A stretch of DNA of 64,000 nucleotides from Opitutales bacterium (GTDB lineage: Bacteria > Verrucomicrobiota > Verrucomicrobiia > Opitutales > Seribacteraceae). Both the position numbers and the translations under genes were made by a program. The DNA lies in contig JAOHKZ010000008.1 in NCBI GenBank assembly GCA_028101545.1, positions 1 through 64,000 of the forward strand, in the 5' to 3' direction. Shown piece by piece: positions 27,074 to 36,674 of the stretch (the first letter of the stretch is position 1; every line of letters begins with the position of its first letter). The notes under the pieces are model-generated. The model was not told where the DNA came from. It saw only the letters and a program-made list of their open reading frames with translations, and ran no database searches.

Positions 27074-29668
27074 TTATTTTCTTGTGACCCAGACTGGCGA
27101 GGACCACGCCATGTTTCCGTCTCTTTGAATCACCCGGACATAATAGCGGTTTTCCCCGTCGAGCATCTTTGGATCTGAGAAGGTTTTTTCAAAAACTTTT
27201 CCTTCGAATTCGTTGAAGTGCTTCCAATCCTTTTCGTTACGGACAATGGTGATTCTTTTGAAATCGGATGTTCCGTCAACTTTGACCCAAAAATTGGGTG
27301 CTTTTTCGGTATTTATGAAGGAACCCAAAGGCTTTTCATTGCAGGTGAAATTAAGGTAGATTTTGTCGGTGGCCGCAATAGTGCGTCGGTTATCCATCCC
27401 TTCAATGATTCCTTCCCTAGTGAAATCCTTACAGTAAACACCGCCATAGCTGGCATGCTGGGAAATATGATCGGAACTGGCAAAGACCCCAAGGTTATGA
27501 CCTTCGCTCAATGCTGTTTGATAAGTACCATTCGCATATTTCCCAAAATCTACGATGGGCACGGATGGTGAACTAACTACCCGACCAGTTGGATTTAAGT
27601 GAGTGTTTGGACTAAATCCAACGGATGGTTGCGGTGCCCCTGCACCCTCGTAAGAAACCCGGGCTCCCTGAAAGATTTCAACCACATTTTCCGAACTGTA
27701 ATCAAATCTTTCATATTTCTTCCAGTCTGTTCCCATACCAGTTGCACCTGTGTGGCTCAGCGCCGCGACTGGTTTACCATATTTTTTGAGCAGATCCCAA
27801 AGTTCATAGGGGGAGATTTCTGCGGCTCCTTTGGGATCAACGGGCAGGCTCTTTTGCCATGGTGAATTGAGATAGAGTTCACGCTTGATGTAAACAACGG
27901 GACCCCCTCGCTGAGCGAAAACAATATTACGATGTCCCCATGGCCATCTCTGTTCTCTTTCATATACATATACGGTATTAAACTCTCCAGGGCTGTGTAG
28001 GGCATCATGCATGCGCTGATTATGCCACCATTCGTACGGGTGATAAATCTTTCCAATATCAGTGTGGTCGGATGTCCCCAGAAAGTCAATTTTACCGAGA
28101 TCATAGGCATATCTAAAATGATCGACGATACATCCATCGAAACCTGTCCTGCAGTTGGAAACATCGGTGTGACGATGAACATCCCCCCAGTAAAGACCGT
28201 AGGTTTCTCCTTCCACCTTCCATTTATGCCGGTCATACGCCGGACGTTCCGGTGTCTTGTGTGAATGAGGAAGGTCGGATGCCTTGCCCACCGATAAAGG
28301 CTTGGGGGGCAGGGCGTCGGGTAAAGATTTGGAAGAGGGTAGGTTAGCCACCATTATTCTGACAGTTTGATGTGCTTTATGTGGACGTTCATCTGATGGC
28401 CAGCAAATGCGTATGTCTCCTTTACTATGTGGAGGGAGAAAAGAAACGGATCGGTCCTGTCCGTAACTGCTTGATGGAAGCCTTCTCCTTGAACTCCATG
28501 TCTTGTTTTCCTGGCGATAGCAAGTCACAGCGATTCTCCAAAGTGCGGAATTAAAATAGCGGTAGGCCACCCAGGGATTACCATCCTTACCAACGCCAAC
28601 CATCGGCCGGTTTACCGGGAGTCCAGCCTCTCCTGCTGGTCCCAAAGGGATTTCAGTAAATTTCTCGGAATTAATTCCAAACTTTCCGAACATAATTCTT
28701 TTTTGGGCATTAATTCCGGTTTCATTGCCGTGTCCACGATAATCCAATCCATGCTTTTCTTTTCCCCGTTCTGCAGTAATCCAGAATCCATCTCGTGCTG
28801 GGGTGGCCGCAATCGATGCTCTGGCTTCATACTTCGAGCTGTGTCCGATCGGGTATTCGGTGACATTACCATTCTCTTCTACCTTTGCTAGATAAATGTT
28901 GAATTCATTACCACGCGAACTGTCATATGCAATCCAGGCATTCCCTTGTTTGTCGAAAGCAATACTTGGTGCCCAGTCTCCTCCTTGTTTTGTGGAAACC
29001 GGAATTTCTTGTGACCATTTTCCGTTTCCTGGGTCAAAGTAGCGTGCGTAGACATCTGCTTCTCCGGCCCTCATCGATTGCCAAGTTGCCCAGACCCGTC
29101 CTTTCGAATCAGTACCGGCATCGACGAATGCTTCCGCTGCCTTAGAATTGGCAAGAGTTTTCGTTCGGCCAAATAATGTCTGATTTTTTCCACGCGTCCA
29201 TGATCTTGCCATAAGATCGACCGTGGTATCTTTCTGAGTACTTCCCCAAAATACCCACACTGTGCCTTGGCCATCAATTGTAATGGCCGGTTGATGAAGA
29301 ATTCCTTTTGCGAAAAGCCCTGAAAGTCTAACCAACCCATCATCCGTTTCCTTTGAAAGTACCAAGCGATCCTCTATTCCATCCCAAATAAGATGGGTAA
29401 TTAGGGCATGGCCATCTTTATCGACTGTCGCATCGGGCAGATCGTATTGAAGATCATCCTTAGCAAGTTTTTGGAGATCACCTGAAAGTGTTATGGCAGT
29501 ATTAAGAAAGCGAACCTGTTTTTTATTAAAAAATTTGGTTTTTGCTTTCGTTTTGGCTGGTTGCTTAACAGTTGTCTTAGGTTCTGTTTTTTCAATTTTC
29601 TTTTGTGCATTTATATTGAAACAAATGGACAGGGAAAGTAACGCTGAAAGGATGTGGGTCTTGATCAT
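27074..29668 (-). CDS. Secreted beta-propeller + DUF3604 (PHP-like) protein
   Basis: An 864-residue protein. A signal peptide (about 1-22, ending INA) is followed by a Lys/Thr/Pro-rich linker and an N-terminal propeller (about 60-460) with BNR/sialidase-like repeats such as QPAITIDGQGTVWVFWGS, KGRVWATWQSMRAG and APSIAFDKQGNAWIAYDS. From about 490 it becomes a DUF3604 domain: YWGDVHRHTDVSNCRTGFDG, FLGTSDHTDIGK, AALSHTG and FASSDHISQHASYGG. The clustered His/Asp motifs match a PHP-like metal-dependent hydrolase centre. Members are found beside sulfatases and glycosidases in marine bacteria, but their reaction is unknown to me. It is divergent from the ogt gene across a 111-base gap and is followed by the TolB-like gene. 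Confidence 0.82.
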   Translation of the reverse strand: MIKTHILSALLSLSICFNINAQKKIEKTEPKTTVKQPAKTKAKTKFFNKKQVRFLNTAITLSGDLQKLAKDDLQYDLPDATVDKDGHALITHLIWDGIEDRLVLSKETDDGLVRLSGLFAKGILHQPAITIDGQGTVWVFWGSTQKDTTVDLMARSWTRGKNQTLFGRTKTLANSKAAEAFVDAGTDSKGRVWATWQSMRAGEADVYARYFDPGNGKWSQEIPVSTKQGGDWAPSIAFDKQGNAWIAYDSSRGNEFNIYLAKVEENGNVTEYPIGHSSKYEARASIAATPARDGFWITAERGKEKHGLDYRGHGNETGINAQKRIMFGKFGINSEKFTEIPLGPAGEAGLPVNRPMVGVGKDGNPWVAYRYFNSALWRIAVTCYRQENKTWSSRRRLPSSSYGQDRSVSFLPPHSKGDIRICWPSDERPHKAHQTVRIMVANLPSSKSLPDALPPKPLSVGKASDLPHSHKTPERPAYDRHKWKVEGETYGLYWGDVHRHTDVSNCRTGFDGCIVDHFRYAYDLGKIDFLGTSDHTDIGKIYHPYEWWHNQRMHDALHSPGEFNTVYVYEREQRWPWGHRNIVFAQRGGPVVYIKRELYLNSPWQKSLPVDPKGAAEISPYELWDLLKKYGKPVAALSHTGATGMGTDWKKYERFDYSSENVVEIFQGARVSYEGAGAPQPSVGFSPNTHLNPTGRVVSSPSVPIVDFGKYANGTYQTALSEGHNLGVFASSDHISQHASYGGVYCKDFTREGIIEGMDNRRTIAATDKIYLNFTCNEKPLGSFINTEKAPNFWVKVDGTSDFKRITIVRNEKDWKHFNEFEGKVFEKTFSDPKMLDGENRYYVRVIQRDGNMAWSSPVWVTRK

Positions 29669-29779
29669 TACACTATAAGAAAACCACTGGGAATTTAGGT
29701 CAATGTGTATTACAAGAATAGTGAATTAAATTTAATCGACTGACCCTCTATTTTTAAATGGCATAATTAATTTTTAAAA

Positions 29780-30094
29780 TTGAAACATGAATCATCAAGG
29801 TCCTTTGAACAGGATTGTTATAAGCTCTTACTCAAAATCCCTGAAGGTAAGGTTACCACTTACAAGGAAATCGCTCACGCATTGGGTGAAAAGGGATATC
29901 GTGCTGTGGGACGGGCAATGAATCGAAATCCAAATCTTATTGATGTTCCCTGCCATCGAGTAGTCAAAAGCAACGGCGAAGTTGGGGGCTATGCCACAGG
30001 TTCGTGCAGGAAGTTAGAGTTACTAAGACAAGAGGGAGTTTATGTCAGTGAGGATGGGCAGGTAGATCTTTCCAAATATCGTTATGTTTTTTAG
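29780..30094 (+). CDS. ogt: Methylated-DNA--protein-cysteine methyltransferase, single domain
   Basis: A 104-residue protein consisting only of the DNA-binding/active-site domain of O6-alkylguanine-DNA alkyltransferase. It has TTYKEIAHALG, the winged-helix segment RAVGRAMNRNPN with the arginine finger, and the acceptor Cys58 in VPCHRVV. Cysteine rather than tryptophan at this position argues for true alkyl transfer and against an ATL protein. The frame opens at TTG 29780; the nearby ATG at 29786 is in another frame. It lacks the N-terminal domain of full-length Ogt. Its 3' end overlaps the convergent sulfatase gene by four bases. It looks like a housekeeping repair gene unrelated to the glycan genes. 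Confidence 0.85.
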   Translation: MKHESSRSFEQDCYKLLLKIPEGKVTTYKEIAHALGEKGYRAVGRAMNRNPNLIDVPCHRVVKSNGEVGGYATGSCRKLELLRQEGVYVSEDGQVDLSKYRYVF

Positions 30095-31953
30095 GGCTGG
30101 TTTAAGATGCGGACCTTGTAGCGATTTACAATATCCTTTAGAAGTCCTTTCTTGGGTAGCTTATTTTCAGGAATATTGGAAAGTATGGAAAAGCTAGCCT
30201 GATCCATCCAGTCTAAGACATTGGCAAGCATCTTATTTTCAGGATTTTGTAGGATTTCTTTCAGCATCCATTGCTTTGCAAAATTTTCTGACCCCGCTTT
30301 GAAAATTGCCCAAGCAGCCAGTGCGGGGATTTCATCGTGGTCATCGAGTACTTTCTTTAAATTGGGGATGGCGGGTTTAGCTGTTTTTTCTAGGAGAAGT
30401 AAACCCACGACTGACCAATATCGGATCACCGGGTCATCATCAGATAAATTTTTGGTGAATGTTTTCAGGTGCTTCTTTTTTCGTTCCAGTGCAAAGTTTG
30501 CATAATCGAGGTATTTTGCGAGTGGATATAGTTTGGGGTCCCGAACAAAAGCATAGACCGTTGTTTTCTTTTCCTTGATCATTCGATTTCTCATTTCTTC
30601 GGGCATTAAACCCGAGTCAAAATATTTCAACTGTTGCCTTCGGAGTTCTTTCTTCAGTTCCTTGATTTTGGACTGGTGCAGTGGGTCGTCGATTTGGTTA
30701 TCGATATTGTGGAAGTCTTTGAAGTTGTCATAAAATTCCTCAGATGGTCTGGGTCTGAAAAAACGACCAGTTACTGCATCGGTTTTTTCCGCCTGATGAT
30801 GTCTTTCCCATGCCCCGGTTGCTTTCATGTTGTGCATGTAAGCCAGATATTGGCCGTTGGGAGCAAAGGGTGCGTAGTTCTTATGATAAGCGAATTGTTC
30901 GTCACGCATCACCCGTACATTGTCAAACCGTTCATCCGCCCGTTCACGCCACGAGAAATGATAGCGGGATTCAGGTTCGGTATCAGGACCGAGAAATATT
31001 CTTCCCTGAAAATTTTCTGTCACTTTCGCCCCAGTTAGACTTAACCAAGTCTTGGGCATATCAATAAAACTTACAATTCTGTCAATGGTGGAACCAGGCT
31101 TTTTCCCTTCTGGGTAGAGATGTTTCCACTTTTCAGGGATTCGCACAATCAGGGGACAATGGATTCCGCTGGAATATAGAAATCGTTTGCTGCGGGCAAG
31201 AACACCTCCGTGGTCCGAGTTGTAGACAATAATGGTGTCATCATATAATTTATCATTCTTCAGATTCTCGATCGCTTGACCGACCAATGCATCCATCTTG
31301 GATATTGCACTGGCATATTTGGCATAAGTGTTCCGCATTTCAGGCAGATCCGGATGGTAGGGTGCCAGTATCATTTTCTGGGGATCGATTGATTCGTCGT
31401 TATGGTCTCCAAATGCTCTGGATTCATGGCTTTCTCCAATGTTGTAGACTGTGAAAAAGGGCTGATCTTTCTCCCGTTTTTTCCATGTGTCCGCATAATC
31501 CTTCTCTGAGTAGTTCCAAAATGATTTAGGGTTACGACCATTGGGTCCTCGGAGGTTGTAGTCTGTTTTTGAGCAGTTACTGGTGAAGTAACCTGCTTCT
31601 TGGAGGAGTTCGTTGTAGAATTTAATCGATTCCGGGATTTCAAAACCGCTACGCATGGGTTGTGTTCCATTTGAAATAGAGTGCATGCCGGTAATCCAGG
31701 AGGAACGGGTAGGGGCGCAGACGGCACCATTGTCAAAACAGTAAAGGTAACGAAATCCTTCCTTTGCCAGTTGATCAATATTTGGAGTTTGGGCGTTTTT
31801 GCTATCGTAGCAACCGACCCACTCAATGCTGTTATCCTCGCTGGTAATCCAGAGAATGTTGGGCTTTATAACTTTTCCTATTAAGGGGAGCGTGCAAGAT
31901 ACAAAAAATGCCAGAAATGCAATTTTGTTTAGAAGGCGGGTCTTTGTAGTCAT
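30091..31953 (-). CDS. Secreted sulfatase with C-terminal HEAT repeats (CAPTR)
   Basis: A 620-residue protein, the last gene of the eight-gene - strand operon, starting 6 bases after the preceding frameshifted sulfatase. A signal sequence (about 1-27) leads to PNILWITSEDNSIEWVGCYD, the active-site block NGAVCAPTRSSWITGMHS (Cys79), TSNCSKTDYNLRG, YNIGESHESRA and YNSDHGGVLARSKRF. After about residue 480 it carries HEAT-like repeats (DDPVIRYWSVVGLLLLEK, IPALAAWAIFKAGSENF), as does the sulfatase at 11568. It belongs to the same N-sulfatase-like group but has the canonical CxPxR. Its stop overlaps the convergent ogt gene, so the operon terminator must lie inside or beyond ogt. Confidence 0.92.
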   Translation of the reverse strand: MTTKTRLLNKIAFLAFFVSCTLPLIGKVIKPNILWITSEDNSIEWVGCYDSKNAQTPNIDQLAKEGFRYLYCFDNGAVCAPTRSSWITGMHSISNGTQPMRSGFEIPESIKFYNELLQEAGYFTSNCSKTDYNLRGPNGRNPKSFWNYSEKDYADTWKKREKDQPFFTVYNIGESHESRAFGDHNDESIDPQKMILAPYHPDLPEMRNTYAKYASAISKMDALVGQAIENLKNDKLYDDTIIVYNSDHGGVLARSKRFLYSSGIHCPLIVRIPEKWKHLYPEGKKPGSTIDRIVSFIDMPKTWLSLTGAKVTENFQGRIFLGPDTEPESRYHFSWRERADERFDNVRVMRDEQFAYHKNYAPFAPNGQYLAYMHNMKATGAWERHHQAEKTDAVTGRFFRPRPSEEFYDNFKDFHNIDNQIDDPLHQSKIKELKKELRRQQLKYFDSGLMPEEMRNRMIKEKKTTVYAFVRDPKLYPLAKYLDYANFALERKKKHLKTFTKNLSDDDPVIRYWSVVGLLLLEKTAKPAIPNLKKVLDDHDEIPALAAWAIFKAGSENFAKQWMLKEILQNPENKMLANVLDWMDQASFSILSNIPENKLPKKGLLKDIVNRYKVRILNQP

Positions 31954-31959
31954 GATAAT

Positions 31960-33382
31960 TTACTTTGAGGTTTTTTGGATTTTGCGTCGCTTGCCCTTAT
32001 CTTTCTTAGTTTTGGGTGCTGTTTCTAATGGAGGGGTGGTTGATTCCCCACAGTCGGTCATTAATTTCTTGAGCTTCGCCTTGAGCGTGACGATTCTTTT
32101 CTGGTTTTCGGGAAGATTGGAAAGGTCTTTGATTTCGTATGGATCGTTCACGATATTATACAGTTCGAAGGCTTTGGGCTGAAGGATATGATCAACTTTG
32201 CGGGCCACTCTTTCATTATTCTTGGCCTTCTCTATCCATTCTATCCAAGGCTTGGCGAAAAATTTACTTTTAGATGTGAAGTTACTGAAGATATGCTCTT
32301 TTTCCGGATGCCCGGTCCAGATCAATTTATAGGAATCGGTGACAATGGCCTTTTGCCAGAATGGGTGGACATTGGAGATCAGGATTTCTTTACGGTGGTT
32401 GTTGATCTTCTCACTGGTCCATAGTTTCCTGAGTGATTTACCGTCCAGACCGGGATTCCCCCCCCCCTGCAAAGTCGATCAATGTGGGAACGATGTCGCA
32501 GTACATGGCGAGGGCATCGGTCTTGCGTGAGAGGATTTTTCCCTTCCACTGGGCAAGGCAAATGGCTCGCGATCCGTGTTCGTAGGGGGACCATTTTCCC
32601 CGGGGCATGGCTATTCCCTGCTCGCTCAGGAAAATCAGAATAGTGTCTTTTTCCAAGTCCATCTTCTTCATCAGTTCGCGGGTCTCGCGAACTTGTTGAT
32701 CGAGCACTTCGACTTCGGCTGCATGTTTGGCAACCGCCTGCCGGGCGGTCGGTGTGTCAATGTAGTGGGGACGTAAATTTACTTTTCCCACAGGGTAATT
32801 GGATTCTTTTCCATGATCCCATGGATGGTGTGCGTGAGTCGCCCCAATAACCACACAAAACGAGTTTCCTTCCTTCTTTGCTTGGGAAATATAATCTTCG
32901 ACTCCATCGAATGAATGGATCTGGTTTGATCCATTCGCATTGGAGGGAAATCCGGGGATCTCATCGATCTTGGCAGTGCCTAAGCCAAAGTGTTTCTTTC
33001 CAGATAGTCCGACCTTGTACCCAAGCGGATTCAAATGATCGGCGACATTTTTAATCCCTGTGCGTTTTTCTTTCCTCGCATTGGCAAGTACGCCGTTGTT
33101 CATTGGGAATAGACCGGTGTAAAGCTCGGCCCGAAGGGGAGCACATTGGGAAACGCTGCAGTATAGACGAGTCATCATGGTTGATTCGTTTGCTAACTGA
33201 TCGATCGCCGGAGTTCTTGCCTCTTTCATTCCTGTGCATCCGAAGGCATCCCATCCCACATCGTCTCCTATGATAATGATAAAGTTGGGCTTTGTTTGTT
33301 CAGCCACAAGAATTTGGCACAAAAGGGCAAATCCAAGTAGGGGAAATAAATTTATGAGACGAGTCGATAATGTAGAAATCAT
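31960..33382 (-). pseudogene. Secreted sulfatase (CAPLR) frameshifted at a ten-G tract
   Basis: The ATG at 33382 overlaps the previous stop (ATGA). The first frame encodes a signal peptide, PNFIIIIGDDVGWDAFGC, the formylglycine block SVSQCAPLRAELYTGLFP (Cys80), SGKKHFG, IGATHAHHPWDHG and FLSEQGIAMPRGKWSPYEHGSR, then shifts within a run of ten G (32467-32458 on this strand) and stops at 32438. The other frame continues from the tract with NPGLDGKSLRKLW, TDSYKLIWTGHP and LYNIVNDPYEIKDLSN to the stop at 31960. Removing one G gives a clean 473-residue sulfatase. This could be a sequencing error, a recent mutation, a phase-variable gene, or one rescued by transcriptional slippage on the G run. Confidence 0.88.
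32458..32467 (-). repeat. Homopolymeric G10 tract inside sulfatase coding sequence
   Basis: Ten consecutive C on the + strand (ten G in the coding strand) lie exactly where the sulfatase frame breaks. Nine G would restore the frame. Runs of this length are prone to replication slippage, transcriptional slippage and base-calling error. Confidence 0.95.
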
Positions 33383-34941
33383 TTTTTATTTAAGAAGGTT
33401 AAATAGTTATCTAATTCATGATCGTTGGTTTTTTGCAAAACCTGTTTCATGCGATTCCTAAAATCCTTCAAGGTAGTTTGATGATTATTATGGTTGGATA
33501 GATTTGTACGACAGCCAGGATCCTTGGATAAATCGTACAATTCTTCCCGCGTTCTAAATTCAATAAAATTTTTTCTTTCAATATAATCTCCGTAGGCTAA
33601 ATTAGTCTTCTTCCCTGCCAGTTTTGTTACGATCCAGTGAAATTCTCCGAGCATGGTTCTCGGTAAGGATCGATTGCCATCAGCCCACCCATTCCATATA
33701 TAACTGAAATCTTTGTTGTTTAAGGAGCGAGATGGACGGTATTGTTCAAATTTTTCAGGTAAACCAGAAGGAAAAGAATCAATCGAATTATCGATTTCAG
33801 GGCTATTGTTCATGTAATTGAAGCAACTGAATGCACTGGAGCGTTTCCATTTTGACTGTCGTTTTTTCAATAAAGAAGAAAAAGATTTTCCATCGGTTTT
33901 AGTCATGGGGGATAATCCACAAAGTTCCGCAATGGTGGGAGCAATATCAACGACTGAAACAATGGATTGTGAATCAATTTGTCCGGCTTTTACTTGTGCG
34001 GGCCAACGAATAAGGATTGGGGTGCGGACCCCGGATGGATAAAGGGACCACTTGCTTAAATCCCACGCCATCCCATGATCGGAGAGAAAGAGTACGAGGG
34101 TGTTCTTGGCCAGTCCGCTTTCTTCTAGTGCTTGTAGGACCCCTCCGACAACCTGGTCCATTCGATTGACTGAGTCGTAGTAAGTGGCCAGGGATTCTTT
34201 TAATTTTGGTACACTGGGATAGGCGGGTGGGACAGGGCATTGCTCGGGTATAAATCTGGACTTAGGATCGGGGTAAGGTTTGCCATTGAGCAGGCGTTCC
34301 CATGGTTCATCTCCCATCATTTGATTGATCCATTTAGATGTTTCATCTGGATGCCTTGCCCAGTAGCGATGCGGGTCATGGGCATTGGCGGCGAGGAAGA
34401 AAGGCTTCTTTTCTTCTTTTGCCCGGGCAAGAAACTGACGGGTGTAGTCGAAGTATTTTTCCGGATTTCGTCCCATTCCGGATTGATCGTTTCGTCCGTG
34501 TGGGGGAAGACTGAATTGACACCATTCGGATCCGTGTTTTCCGATCATTCCACTGAGGTATCCATCCTGTAGCAGTAGGGATGTGATTGATTGAGTTCCT
34601 GCATTGCTCCTATTTAATTTCCACCAATTAGGAGGTTGGACTCCGTGTCCCATAAGTCCAGTGCTCTGTGGAAACCTTCCGGTGTAAAGAGCCTGGCGGG
34701 AAGGCCCGCAAATGGGGGTTGCCACATAGCAGTGCTTGATAAGTAAGCCTTCGGAGGCAAGACGATCCAAGTTTGGGGACAATCCTTCAAGGGGGTTCCC
34801 CATGCAACCCAATGAATCCCATCCTAGATCGTCGGCGGTGATGAGAAGAATGTTGGGTTTTGGGGCTGCGGTGGACTCCAACCAAATGAAAAGAAAGATC
34901 AAAAAACAGCTGGAGCGATAGACTGATTTCAGGAGTTTCAT
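33379..34941 (-). CDS. Secreted type I sulfatase (CGPSR)
   Basis: A 520-residue sulfatase. The ATG at 34941 is one base after the symporter stop (TAA-A-ATG); the frame is open 46 codons further upstream, but those codons lie inside the symporter gene. A signal peptide (about 1-26) is followed by PNILLITADDLGWDSLGCMG, the active-site block ATPICGPSRQALYTGRFPQSTG (Cys78), GKHGSEW, LAANAHDPHRYWA and FLSDHGMAWDLSKWSLYPSGVRTP. The chain ends with LYDLSKDPGCRTNLS and a helical tail. Its TGA overlaps the next sulfatase ATG. The tight link to the symporter suggests that the released desulfated sugar is what the symporter imports. Confidence 0.94.
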   Translation of the reverse strand: MKLLKSVYRSSCFLIFLFIWLESTAAPKPNILLITADDLGWDSLGCMGNPLEGLSPNLDRLASEGLLIKHCYVATPICGPSRQALYTGRFPQSTGLMGHGVQPPNWWKLNRSNAGTQSITSLLLQDGYLSGMIGKHGSEWCQFSLPPHGRNDQSGMGRNPEKYFDYTRQFLARAKEEKKPFFLAANAHDPHRYWARHPDETSKWINQMMGDEPWERLLNGKPYPDPKSRFIPEQCPVPPAYPSVPKLKESLATYYDSVNRMDQVVGGVLQALEESGLAKNTLVLFLSDHGMAWDLSKWSLYPSGVRTPILIRWPAQVKAGQIDSQSIVSVVDIAPTIAELCGLSPMTKTDGKSFSSLLKKRQSKWKRSSAFSCFNYMNNSPEIDNSIDSFPSGLPEKFEQYRPSRSLNNKDFSYIWNGWADGNRSLPRTMLGEFHWIVTKLAGKKTNLAYGDYIERKNFIEFRTREELYDLSKDPGCRTNLSNHNNHQTTLKDFRNRMKQVLQKTNDHELDNYLTFLNKK

Positions 34942-34942
34942 T

Positions 34943-36670
34943 TTATTCAGTGAGGCGTACCACTTCTTTTTTATACCATCTCCATACCAAAAGAGCACCC
35001 GTGAATGAAATGGCGGAGCAGATACCACAGGCAGGAAAGTTAAGAAGAATTGCATAGGCGATGGCCAGAGATAATCCATAGCAGAGCATGACTCCTCCTA
35101 TGACATCGAGCCAACTGGATAGGGTGAGGGTGGATCCAGAAACTTTACCCACTGCTTTACGGATTGGCCCCCAGGCACCACCCGGTCGAACCTGGCGGTA
35201 AAATGTAATCAGTTTTTCTTTGGATACCGGTTGGGTCAGAAAAGTAACAAGAATACTGAGTGGGAAGATTACACTGACTAAAATAGCCACTTTGAATTCC
35301 CAGGCGAAGCTGCCCCATGGTTGTCCCCAAATAATCAAGTCGGAATCAAGTAGTTTAAAAAGAATGCCTCCAAGTAATCCTCCAACCAAAGCGGTTAACT
35401 CGGTGAACGCATTAATCCGCCACCAAAACCATCGAAGTACTGAGGCAATACCTCCGGGGATCATCAGATACGCGAGCCATTCCATTACCCCACTGACCGA
35501 TTCGACTTGGGTGGCAATGATTGCACCTGCGATCATCAGTAAAACCATAAATAATTTGGAAGCCCGCACGTAATGAGCTTCAGTCGCATCTTTCCGGTAA
35601 AACCGTTTGTACAAATCAATGGTTAGGAAAGAAGCTCCCCAATTGAGGTGCGTGTCTATAGTGGACATAAAAGCGGCGAGGAAAGCGGTGATTAGAAGTC
35701 CCTTCAGCCCAATCCCTAGGTATTTATTGATCACCATTGGATACGCCTTGCTGTGATCGGATAGGGCAGGGAAGGCCACAATGGAAACAAGCCCCACCAC
35801 TACCCAAAGCCAGGGGCGACATGATTGGAAAATGGAATAAAATAAGGTTGCCCGAATGGCATCTTTTTCATTTCGGCAGGCAGACATTCTTTGCATGTTA
35901 TATCCATTGGCATCGCTCCACCAGACCAGGGTGAAAATCACCAGCATTTTGATAACATCTGAATTGAAGGACGAAAAATTGGGGAAGAGGGAGAGGGTTT
36001 TTTCACCGTATTCAGGCATCGATCGAATCCCGGTAAGAATAGAGTCCAGTCCCCCCGCTTGGCTTACGGCAATACAGGCAAGGGCAAGCATGCTTCCCAT
36101 AGTGATGAAGAATTGAACCACATCGGTGGTCACGACTCCATAGAATCCGGAAAAGGTGGCGTAAAAAAGGGCCACGGCCATAAGCACTACGATTGCTTGT
36201 GTCTGGTCAAAAGGGGTGAGCACTTCAATTACCGTACTCATTCCAAAAGTGACCCAGCCAATGGTTAATAGATTTTGTAAAATTCCTCCGTAACACGCCC
36301 GGACTCCACGCAAGATTGCCGCGGATTTCCCCTCGTACCGAAATTCAAAAAATTCAGCATCCGTAATCAGGTTCGTTCTTCTCCATAGTCTGGAAAAAAG
36401 AAAAATACCGATGATCAGGGGAAGGACTGAAACAATGACCCACCACATTCTTTCGAGACCGTCTTTTCTGGTCACCTCCGTCACCCATATTGGAGTATCC
36501 GATGCGAAACTAGTGGCAATCATGGATAAACAAATTGCCCACCACGGAAGGGATCTTCCGCCTAGAAAAAAGGATTCAGAATTTTTGGATGCTTTACCAG
36601 AGAAAAAAACACCTACTCCAATCGCAAATGCGATGTAGAGAAAAATGATACTGTAGTCGATCCAGTGCAT
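34943..36670 (-). CDS. Sodium:solute symporter (SSS family)
   Basis: A 575-residue integral membrane protein with about 13-14 hydrophobic helices, starting MHWIDYSIIFLYIAFAIGVGVFFSGK. Family signatures include ESFFLGGRSLPWWAICLSMIA near the N-terminus, the WVTEVTRKDG region, and GLLITAFLAAFMSTIDTHLNWGASFLTIDLYKRF, the conserved SSS motif around helix 8. It is predicted to import a sugar or sugar acid with Na+ across the inner membrane. It is flanked at 4 bases by the alpha/alpha-barrel glycosidase gene and at 1 base by a sulfatase. It is the only obvious small-solute importer in the window; no SusC/SusD pair or ABC importer accompanies it. The substrate is inferred from the operon only. Confidence 0.93.
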   Translation of the reverse strand: MHWIDYSIIFLYIAFAIGVGVFFSGKASKNSESFFLGGRSLPWWAICLSMIATSFASDTPIWVTEVTRKDGLERMWWVIVSVLPLIIGIFLFSRLWRRTNLITDAEFFEFRYEGKSAAILRGVRACYGGILQNLLTIGWVTFGMSTVIEVLTPFDQTQAIVVLMAVALFYATFSGFYGVVTTDVVQFFITMGSMLALACIAVSQAGGLDSILTGIRSMPEYGEKTLSLFPNFSSFNSDVIKMLVIFTLVWWSDANGYNMQRMSACRNEKDAIRATLFYSIFQSCRPWLWVVVGLVSIVAFPALSDHSKAYPMVINKYLGIGLKGLLITAFLAAFMSTIDTHLNWGASFLTIDLYKRFYRKDATEAHYVRASKLFMVLLMIAGAIIATQVESVSGVMEWLAYLMIPGGIASVLRWFWWRINAFTELTALVGGLLGGILFKLLDSDLIIWGQPWGSFAWEFKVAILVSVIFPLSILVTFLTQPVSKEKLITFYRQVRPGGAWGPIRKAVGKVSGSTLTLSSWLDVIGGVMLCYGLSLAIAYAILLNFPACGICSAISFTGALLVWRWYKKEVVRLTE

Positions 36671-36674
36671 AGAA

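Noticed and set aside
27757-28236. A 159-codon - strand ORF
   Set aside because: It is an alternate frame of the DUF3604 gene; the composition is not protein-like.
31371-31826. A 151-codon - strand ORF
   Set aside because: It is an alternate frame of the HEAT-tailed sulfatase.
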